Source: an uncultured Clostridia bacterium | GTDB taxonomy: Bacteria; Bacillota; Clostridia; TANB77; CAG-508 | Assembly (NCBI GenBank): GCA_947625565.1 | Contig: CANQOU010000011.1 | Coordinates: forward strand, 1 to 18,851 | DNA: 18,851 nt | Direction of reading: 5' to 3' | Shown: in pieces, positions 15,901 to 18,851 of the stretch | Layout of the letters: the number at the start of each line of letters is the position of its first letter | Numbering within the stretch: the first letter of the stretch is position 1 | Translations under genes and position numbers: made by a program | Notes under the pieces: generated by a model | What the model was told of the DNA's origin: nothing | Seen by the model: the letters and a program-made list of their open reading frames with translations, nothing else | The model's database searches: none

Positions 15901-18193
15901 TGCTACAGATTTAGAACCATTGACAGGATTTGAAGATTATAGAGTATACAAAGAATTCTTTGAAAGTTACACAAAAAATCACATTCGCGAATTCATAGAA
16001 GATGCTGTAACAAATTCTGGATATATACCAACATTTGAAAATGACGTATTTGATAATTTAGCAGTACAAAACTTAATAGATACAGGAAAACTAAAACAAA
16101 TGCTATATGCATATAACTACTTCAAGTATTGGTATAGACTTGACATGGATGGAGTAGAAGTTGCAGATGTTATAATGTTCCATGGAGATGAAATGTTTGA
16201 CGATAGAATGACATTAGAAAATATGACAGCAGATCTATTAAGAGGAAATAATGCAGCTTCAAATGGTACAGGTAATTTCTTTAACAACAATCTAGCACCA
16301 TACACTAGATTATCTAATCTAGGAAACTTCTTGGATTATCTTGTGACAACATTAACAGATAAAAGTGGAAATGAATGGTTTAAGGCTAATTGGAAAGGTG
16401 GAATTTATTACGACGTAAGCATAAATCAAGCTGATACTTATTATACAATTTGGGACCACTTAAAACGTAGCGGAAATATACAAAATAGTTTCTTACCGTT
16501 ATTTACAGTACCAAATAACAGTATGTATGTAATAACTTGTCCAACGCAAGTATTCTATGGTTCACTTAGAATATACATGAAGAATCCAGATGATCCAGCA
16601 CAATTACAGAAGTTTATAGATAATGATATAGCAAAATTCAATAGACATATTAAAAACTTCTATACATTTGCGCATACTTATGTAGGTGCAGATTACTTAA
16701 ATCCATTCGTAGATGTAGAATATGATGTTAGAACAACATATACTGGAACAGGAGAAGCTACAGTATTCAATAATGCATGGACAACAACTGAGCCTTACCA
16801 TAAATATTTTGCAGAAGCAATGAATAAATGGCCAGCTTCAAATGGTTCAGGTGCGTATGCAACAGGTTCAGAAGTTTATTGGAATGTAATTAAGCTTATT
16901 AATGGATTTAATGTATCATCACATGAATCTCTTCATAATCAAGACAGCAAAGTATTCTTAAAAGGTTATGGACGTAGAGGTAAAGATGGAAACTCAGAAG
17001 ATTACACAGCTGGTAACCTACAACAGTACTTTAATGATGGTTGGGTAAGCCCTAATATAATGGAAGAAGATTTAAAGAAAGCTGGAATTAAAAATTCAAT
17101 TACACAAAACTATAAATTAGAGCGTGTAGATACAAATGCTAAACTAAAAGATTTCTATGATAAGTATTTTAGATTAAATGATATGTTAGACTATATTGAA
17201 GCACAAGCTTTCTTAACATTATCAGAAGATGAACAAGTAGCACTTGCTACACAAGTATCTTATCCAAGATTAGCAAATCAGCCAAAAGAAGTTCAATTAA
17301 AAGGTGATAGCAATGTTGCTTATGAACCATTAACAAAAGAAAAACGAAAGAATATGACATTAAAAACTGTTAGTGATTTATGGGATAACCAAATAATGTT
17401 AAGACCAGGAAACAGACAATATGACAGACGTTCTCCAGGAGCTGATACAGATTCATTATATAATATTCACTGGTATCAACCACATGCAGATGATGATAGG
17501 CCAGATGGTGGAAGCTTCAAGTGGTTAGCATGGGAAATGGCTGCAACAGGTGGCTACTATGATGGATATATGGCATATTACAGTAAATACTATATTGGAG
17601 CAACTAAATTAAATGATCCAACATTAGCTACAACAGATTTGTTAGCATTAAAGACAATTACAGGTAAAAATTCATTCAAAGAGTATAAACAAGATAGATA
17701 TAAATATTCAAAAGACCACTATGAAGATAAAGACACATATATAGATGTAAACACAATATATCAAGAATATTTATCAGCACTAAAAGAAGATGCAAAGGAT
17801 CCTAAGAGACAATTGTCAAAGAGTACGGCAGTTAAGAGAAAATACTTTATATCAATAAAAGAAGCAACAAATGACTTTTATATTGACCCATTTACAAAAA
17901 AAGCTTCAGCTTCATCAATAAGCGAAGAAAAATTAGAAGTTAAGGTAGAAAATAAAGCTAAGAATGTAAAGGCTAAAGAAGTTGATAAAAAGGTAAATAA
18001 CACTGAAGAAAATATTACTACTGATTCAGTAAATACAACAATTGAAGCAAATACTACAAATAAATCTAATACTGCAGTAGAAAATAGTATATCAAATGAA
18101 GTAGTAAATAACACGACATCAAATACTTTAGCAAAACCAAACAATAGTAAAGAAAATAATGTAGTAGAAAATTCTACTGAGACAACGAACTAA
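3233..18193 (+). CDS. Giant membrane-tethered M26-family zinc metallopeptidase (IgA1 protease/Zmp type) with 16 stalk repeats
   Basis: This 4,986-aa secreted protein is over twice the length of streptococcal Zmp/IgA1 proteases (about 1,800-2,000 aa). The order is signal peptide 1-23 (SVFA|VD), cohesin-like beta domain about 24-160, membrane spans 183-200 and 215-232 around a basic loop (KLNKKEK), and a Ser/Asn/Gly-rich linker to about 338. Sixteen tandem ~208-aa modules run from about 339 to 3655. The M26 N-terminal region includes a GLUG-like motif (FEGKLEGNGHIISNL, 3799-3813). The catalytic domain runs from about 4080 to 4880, with H4564-E-S-L-H4568, likely third zinc ligand E4589, GYGRR (4578-4582) and NIHWYQPH (4744-4751). 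The last ~100 residues are an Asn/Thr/Ser/Glu-rich tail. No LPxTG is seen. The predicted topology places everything after span 2 outside the cell. M26 enzymes cleave IgA1, mucins or other host glycoproteins; the substrate here is unknown. The gene stands alone, with its own promoter and terminator, and ends in TAA TAG. Confidence 0.95.
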   Translation: MKKSVVILLTFLLIFISATSVFAVDKMDLALSKSELNSGEELVATIKFNSDATSLSSYTAKIGYDKDVFESIEKEDFQEQDNWSDIKYSNYDSKFSLINKPEETMQNAISLKLKVKENAKSGDTTIRLYSASASDGENALVLENASQTVKILGEEKSIVADVKNEENSNLQTESTETKSEFPWLILICIVLILAIIIGMVKLLPIFKLNKKEKNVIIAIGIILIIALLTVTLEKVFRKSANVNTNSNISQQEESNKELEYVLEIKNSAQDGDVQDENNTENFNVFDTTNGTTNSSMSANNKNGNSSNSKKPSGSVGNAGNSSNNNGEGNVEKPVEDKPIYGFENKNMTLSEKVAKDDNLILSFENGMQSQYGVRSVIIDGVEYPVKNENGKYTVELPKGTKGVKNRITVEKVVLENGYEEQIGQIFEYTYLKDKPSIEEVSAQKNDNNLAVNLGIKDTDLAVKDVTIYLIDEKGNVVNTQKLSENGNLFDISKAGTYKVKAKVTYDLGDNNELSIEKEAKNTYNTPLTIKITNGKIFADGKETKYLKKEQQAQAIYTFESNTDEVIKEIYLNSQKLSATKNADGTYVVNFDAPTTLGNLNLEVSKVHFDRFGDIDVTYSQEVEILKSIKPEIVSVKIDETGEKPVLVYEIKDQENTFVSGKIVITNIKNPQEKQEVNIEELKGSIELENIKIFTRYSADFTITYDLDENKENNDNQFIKTFDGIDFELEIDYQLELKDLKVINVDRTNEQISLQFTSTNVTETSEEYEDHYVTKVTINGKAYNAIKSGTSYTVTIPYENETRTVLELQTAELNNGHKFNNLKNNVVVFKTKPTAKIETEVISEQKTIKGKIDIADTDNVITSLEARLVDSEGKTIRQPITKETKEVTFDAENDMFDAGIYSIEIGADYDAVDGLIHNTEETIGKADATIHTKASITNAEVQNYYVEKGKNVEIKYTYKSNNKNNPTGVNVNDTFHEATINPDGTFTVYIPAEKFGFGEKIIDVNILMFDGETVVLDKTETKTAKYYLLKTVPSIEKYTFNEFVKNQSLEFSFKNPEKAIIKDAKVILTNEENIEVLTEDLNTNIPQGKETAETKIELNKDKLPNGTYTLSLSGTYDLDDDENNEKNTHSLSEIFEKRQIQVITTYTADLSITKVDVKKDLAIVTFTSTNSVNADVKYVVMDDGQKYEVTKQDGTNTYTVEIPHKNEEHATKNIQKVIISRNGTDEIDIDIDPVQSYEVFKKAPKATNVTTKYEDNKLNVEFSLEDEANIAKNVTVVVKNENTVVATQTLENNMTNAVFDITKAGTYTIEILADYERNDGNVHNQVKINEGNITHEIEIKPIVTFEKLENKYFDRNTKNIDLTYTITSNTDKPVTAIVLDGKEYKGEDLKVVNGKYILTVDIPQAAGEKVYELASIKYEDTDTEFTVNNKDASIYVLKLAPQVTDFTLNKEGRYISFKLENSEEATINGKVIIKLNGVEVYSKNNLQAGDIKINLNDIPNFDKYATYEVTLDGTYDLDNEENGLNEQQLSELLKKEIQLEIWTDISFEKFSTKYPEKSNKDGTDRKDGKEFVEITFKVTSNTSIPVSEIYVNDKSYIVTSVGEVTSLDNGKYEGKYTIKYKAKDTSGIEELTVNKVKHDVEDVTVQQEKTEKIDVLKSAPYVPFDYEIDENWQEHTITFKFTLNDPENVIVKDSAYVTLGAGQFKDTSGNPRPAVTVGKNEITFKDVVEQRGLPLDVCATYDLDTNELTSIPENDNYYKDKSLFKGIAWLFPPSVLKVENISAQKSTTGEVSKYLNKNESFHLSFTSETFIGSLDGQKISYYPEYAQIGGKSYKLIKDGDTYTTEETLEGYADAGKKEIIIESITLSNKEVVEEDVKGTLEVLKDRLTVENFKVDTSSGKAVASYELKDSDNSFVTGVIKMQDTDNNKVSTLEINKTKNSYELTLKPYIKYSITLEITSDLDEDHNNKLNQEEQSYGPIEVEIIPEYNLKISNTKVTQVNNAEHKATIEFTATNNSRYKVKSININGTDYGVTPLEPATENRYAFEYPYGEAQEGKRTEIKIDNAILDNEKNVEPTEKDSVVIFKNKPEVTSISSEIVNAINIHTTFDIEDTDKTLSKLYVALKDNSGAELKSNDIELQNINDLKGIETTFEGINAGKYTVEILADYDTVDGAEHIRTPLKQSEEINITPVIDVKTNTKPNKYLEKGASINLDYEITSNTGSDVNRVMINETEYSVKKIKEGIYRVENYVVPTDAGLYSIKLQRVDFENGMQETLATPHIDEVDILGAIPSIDGLSEIDDVSTGTVIFNFNINDPDNTIISGTATVGSQKLDVDAKTTTLSFKVPEGESQRLRIDIIYDLDSDKKDSENSDTLVLEKEFTLISNYELTITDTKTYNSKQEETKFFNKDEKIQLRFKSENKANLPIKSVKINDLNDDTSEGENYDATVVRKSDGTIDYYYITINGKREAGKEEIEILGVTLDSGKTIARDDFKKAPENISLDILKTTPEITDIKTSNKESDFTVSFEVTDPDNALLNSYVKIVSSSGKEVLKELIHNGTNSHTVTLEPGVAYTLTIERNYNLDSEDEDDYNTVKETLVTQTVEIAKKEEVNFKMRNLTIPRRIKNGETAKMTFENELMTYQDVEKIVIDGEEPRDVTEEGDGVYSIILKPKTVGVNTINIDSVILGGKTFIVDRPVSYIHEYIEPTVTEYSEIEENKDNNTATINYKIEDPDKTLRGLTAYMTNSSGELAATTPIEDLNATSFSMPLIKSLMYRIELKATYDIGDGKTINTKSLFVQKKEAEGSVSLLEEKIDKEFVEKGGTVTLQYKIYTNMDQEVKKIYLDGTSYNVEKVKDEKGKILEDTYQIVVEAPTESGVYRPKVSSMQVGGKAYNVDDKNPVKIKVLKDVPSLSHFIIDENNGKLSFRLNDKDKALTEAPKFKISDGKKEVVTKALNGNSADYTYEIKDLGLNLNTQYNVLVNASYDLDPEEKQEKNILNKLLSLITAEEPPQEEPEFETAKVEDIYKRDIKLIGAADYEFEFDEPWGYYMWCVNAVRDDLTMSFKLDNKFGYKSTKIIIDGDEFPVGYDEEAKYPYYVSYPAKSYDQSTFTINKIILENGAVYELNRTIDCITSPVYPKFYLTEVQEDINTGKGRIYFRVTDKDDAIENGELTFVIKNSQNQHLQTVKANKNTNYAEFDIPNPPTATYKIDVSANIFLFTGFAHEEQLYSGTYDSIINTSILKSEFETRYPKKGETISVDYIISSTKVVLVDPNDHANLSKAINITSLVINGQEYSVEHISGERYRIYYTAGNTAKVEELKVSQINFSNNTSEIFEKVDKIEVLKDIPKITEYKTENNIENGKVTFSFNVEDPDSVVTTGSLKATVGEKTQQVIVGVNKLEFPVEKDTLLTFAITGSFDLDTDQLNSETEDQNIYSDTPIFTKKFMLTGSYDIKFDNVKTFNTKGVETQYFEKNENVKVGFEFTAKEGFCPEDITVNGEAYIPEIDANNDKLYYITIKGSNNAGKVDANINSITLNSGNIVKLDNQNISYEVLKDIVKVDKFEYQVKDNDANTIKLAINVSDSDSSSDTIQISVKDEYGTERKLDKSILDIGDNEVSFDKTAAAKYFVTINSTYDRDAVKGGENHYDNTRVYFEVVTIDTRYIEMKDIVDVQLYRHGKTGVERVYSLTEDNLKVLENCLVKVTMRDVSPFFSEIKEYSKTTDGKLKLVLAYDDAKIYTDNALKPLEVTLDILSDNSYEYKGSFKSLVDQINANPKGTFKLEKDYDLSDYPGNLDDSNAIIANFEGKLEGNGHIISNLHKPLFRTTNNSEIKDLIIRGVTFANSSQGATIVHTASHTTISNVHIDNISHANGSTGDENSAFAYKLEKESVLKNSSAININFTPGYLGQVNAGAVSYLYASTIENCYVQGRITSGWHFNGGLVGKSNNASKIKNNIINVQLTPYYNLNEYGGNGGIVSSADGVLLENNLSLMDSNTKAAAMYNPNSNISKNSTNNYQLEETKSTKQSDVNSVKKANINKEFLEKTMHFDTSIWNIDSNTSFENLPTLKGKILAFSDNGTKPNNSNVYIPDYSRISNMEEYKSDREFIYHNMFKLMPFYDAKEILTDGNKLDTSSIFNKKLIKYVLPYNKEGKLVSSLTTKNYNSLAKISVVFEDGEEKEYKIDYDDYYGNVVSYIIEELNIGYNYNKFVLHEDSEIIEKLVTEASSYTYATDLEPLTGFEDYRVYKEFFESYTKNHIREFIEDAVTNSGYIPTFENDVFDNLAVQNLIDTGKLKQMLYAYNYFKYWYRLDMDGVEVADVIMFHGDEMFDDRMTLENMTADLLRGNNAASNGTGNFFNNNLAPYTRLSNLGNFLDYLVTTLTDKSGNEWFKANWKGGIYYDVSINQADTYYTIWDHLKRSGNIQNSFLPLFTVPNNSMYVITCPTQVFYGSLRIYMKNPDDPAQLQKFIDNDIAKFNRHIKNFYTFAHTYVGADYLNPFVDVEYDVRTTYTGTGEATVFNNAWTTTEPYHKYFAEAMNKWPASNGSGAYATGSEVYWNVIKLINGFNVSSHESLHNQDSKVFLKGYGRRGKDGNSEDYTAGNLQQYFNDGWVSPNIMEEDLKKAGIKNSITQNYKLERVDTNAKLKDFYDKYFRLNDMLDYIEAQAFLTLSEDEQVALATQVSYPRLANQPKEVQLKGDSNVAYEPLTKEKRKNMTLKTVSDLWDNQIMLRPGNRQYDRRSPGADTDSLYNIHWYQPHADDDRPDGGSFKWLAWEMAATGGYYDGYMAYYSKYYIGATKLNDPTLATTDLLALKTITGKNSFKEYKQDRYKYSKDHYEDKDTYIDVNTIYQEYLSALKEDAKDPKRQLSKSTAVKRKYFISIKEATNDFYIDPFTKKASASSISEEKLEVKVENKAKNVKAKEVDKKVNNTEENITTDSVNTTIEANTTNKSNTAVENSISNEVVNNTTSNTLAKPNNSKENNVVENSTETTN
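4249..14200 (+). repeat. Sixteen tandem ~208-residue protein modules (stalk of the giant protease)
   Basis: Each module has two beta domains. Domain A has a K-G-x-x-[VI]-x-[LF]-x-[YF] start, an I-x-[IL]-[ND]-G-x-x-Y core and a V-x-[FL]-x-[ND]-G end. A hinge resembling [VI]-L-K-x-x-P follows near 4528, 5104, 5710, 6310, 6946, 7537, 8194, 8872, 9478, 10084, 10735, 11320, 11935, 12610, 13249 and 13876. Domain B has a D-x-D/D-P-[DE]-N loop and ends in an acidic A-[TD]-Y-D-[LIA]-D-like motif near 4742, 5341, 5948, 6570, 7167, 7768, 8445, 9100, 9722, 10297, 10960, 11560, 12167, 12861, 13465 and 14113. Spacing averages about 625 bases. The copies are diverged at both DNA and protein level, so this is an old array, not a recent slippage product. 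Similar Ig-like modules occur in other Zmp-like proteases. Confidence 0.85.
14510..17880 (+). other. M26 beta-helix-like region and zinc catalytic domain
   Basis: Residues about 3760-4063 have short repeating turns (GNGHIISNL, IKDLIIRGVTF, ISNVHIDNI, GGLVGKS), typical of the GLUG/beta-helix part of the M26 N-terminal region. The catalytic part follows, with H4564, E4565, H4568 and E4589. Streptococcal homologues usually read HEMTH where this one reads HESLH. The conserved surroundings (FLPLFTVP, GYGRR, NIHWYQPH, SFKWLAWEMA) and all zinc and base residues are present, so activity is expected. Confidence 0.85.
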
Positions 18194-18197
18194 TAGC

Positions 18198-18233
18198 AAA
18201 GACAGTATCAATTATATGTTGGTACTGTCTTTT
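18198..18233 (+). terminator. Terminator of the giant protease gene
   Basis: A perfect 10-bp stem (18198-18207 with 18223-18232, AAAGACAGTA) with a 15-base loop ends in a T-run. It starts 4 bases after the stop codon. Confidence 0.85.
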
Positions 18234-18325
18234 ATAATTCTTATAAAGTAAGTTGAGTAATACAATTAAAATGCTACACTGGTTACATAATGTTTAAATT
18301 TAAAAGCAATAATTGATGGAAATAG

Positions 18326-18354
18326 TTGATTTTTTAGGAAAAATATGTTAAAAT
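18326..18354 (+). promoter_or_regulatory. Extended -10 promoter upstream of a 13-codon ORF
   Basis: TTGATT (18326-18331), a 17-base spacer ending in TGt, and TAAAAT (18349-18354) have the same layout as the protease and recombinase promoters. Transcription would start near 18361, and a GGGGAGG ribosome site lies at 18381-18387. The promoter therefore looks real even though only a tiny ORF follows. Confidence 0.55.
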
Positions 18355-18392
18355 AAATAAGATTTATAAATTTAATATTAGGGGAGGATTTT

Positions 18393-18434
18393 ATGACAAC
18401 AAAAAAATTTATTTCTACTATAAAAATAGATTAA
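18393..18434 (+). CDS. Possible 13-aa peptide (leader or broken gene start)
   Basis: ATG 18393 follows GGGGAGG by 5 bases and encodes MTTKKFISTIKID before TAA. Reading through that stop, the same frame stays open for 31 more codons (to 18530: EIFQIGKKGGVGGNRRFF...). It may be a short gene broken by one nonsense change, a leader peptide, or chance. I recognise no family. Confidence 0.3.
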   Translation: MTTKKFISTIKID

Positions 18435-18851
18435 GAAATTTTTCAAATTGGAAAAAAAGGTGGAGTAGGGGGAAATAGAAGATTTTTTAAGCAAATTAAA
18501 AATTTAAATTTGTGCAATGTTAAATTTTAAACTTACAATTTTAAAAAACGAACATTTGTCGTTTTATAAAATTCTAAAAAATATTTTTTTAAATTCAGAC
18601 CTCTCAAATTGTTTTTTTAATTTTTTTATATTAAACTAATAAAATAAATCAATTAAACTTATTATTTGGCTATTTGGGTTTGTATAAATTTCATTATAAT
18701 ATTACTTACATAGAAAATTACTATCCAATTATAACAATTTTACTATTATAATATGATAAATATTAATATCTAATAAAATTTATGTAACTACTGGCATTAC
18801 TTGAGTTAAGCTCAAAACGGCTAAAAAAGCGACGCACTAAAATCATTTTTT
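18435..18851. other. Gene-free AT-rich stretch at the right end
   Basis: Apart from the readthrough frame to 18530, no convincing gene, tRNA or rRNA is seen. It contains the 7-bp-stem palindrome at 18545-18565, T-rich runs near 18585-18628 and an isolated TATAAT at 18695-18700 without a good -35. The last ~65 bases are visibly richer in G+C. There the minus strand is open from the window edge down to 18763 (28 codons, ending RFELNSSNASSYINFIRY), which could be the end of an off-window gene. Support is weak. Confidence 0.4.
18545..18565. promoter_or_regulatory. Palindrome with a CGAACATTT word, possible LexA-like box
   Basis: AAAACGA (18545-18551) pairs exactly with TCGTTTT (18559-18565) around a 7-base loop. 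The core CGAACATTTGTCG shares its first 9 bases with the operator of the YneA-like gene and resembles CGAAC-N4-GTTCG with one base missing. It could be a regulator site or a small hairpin. No gene start follows it in the window. Confidence 0.35.

Noticed and set aside
18786..18846. Riboswitch, because of the GACGCA word and short TTGAG/CTCAA stem
   Set aside because: The conserved cores of c-di-GMP or other known riboswitches could not be aligned, and the stem is only 5 bp.

Overview
The window comes from a very AT-rich, low-GC Gram-positive chromosome. It most likely belongs to a spore-forming, gut-type Clostridia lineage. The reasons are the A/T-rich codon use, strong AGGAGG-type ribosome sites, a dipicolinate synthase subunit B (a spore-core function), a YneA-like LysM protein and a Gram-positive style cell-surface protease. 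Species assignment is inference only.

The left part (1-3064) holds short housekeeping genes. It starts with the last codons of a probable dTDP-glucose 4,6-dehydratase (2-52) and a hairpin terminator. These are followed by an atypical ROK-family sugar kinase (109-981), an orphan spoVFB (1053-1631, TTG start), a 100-aa membrane-anchored LysM protein resembling the SOS cell-division inhibitor YneA (1735-2037), and, facing it across a shared terminator, a XerC/D-type tyrosine recombinase (2072-3064, minus). The YneA-like gene has a perfect consensus sigma-A promoter embedded in a 13-bp perfect inverted repeat with LexA-type CGAAC half-sites.

Almost all of the rest (3233-18193) is one uninterrupted 4,986-codon gene. 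It encodes a giant secreted, membrane-tethered zinc metallopeptidase of family M26 (IgA1 protease/Zmp family). From the N-terminus it has a signal peptide, a cohesin-like beta domain, two membrane spans with a short basic loop between them, and a Ser/Asn-rich linker. Sixteen tandem copies of a roughly 208-residue two-domain module follow, then the M26 N-terminal region with a GLUG/beta-helix-like stretch, the catalytic domain (HESLH plus a downstream Glu) and an Asn/Thr/Ser-rich tail. No sortase motif is seen. The repeats would act as a very long stalk carrying the protease away from the membrane. The gene and the recombinase are divergently transcribed from two similar extended -10 promoters with a 14-bp palindrome between them.

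The right end (18194-18851) holds the protease terminator, a further extended -10 promoter with a strong ribosome site that drives only a 13-codon ORF, a palindrome sharing the CGAACATTT word with the YneA-type operator, and an otherwise gene-free AT-rich stretch. At the very edge a short minus-strand open frame could be the end of another gene.
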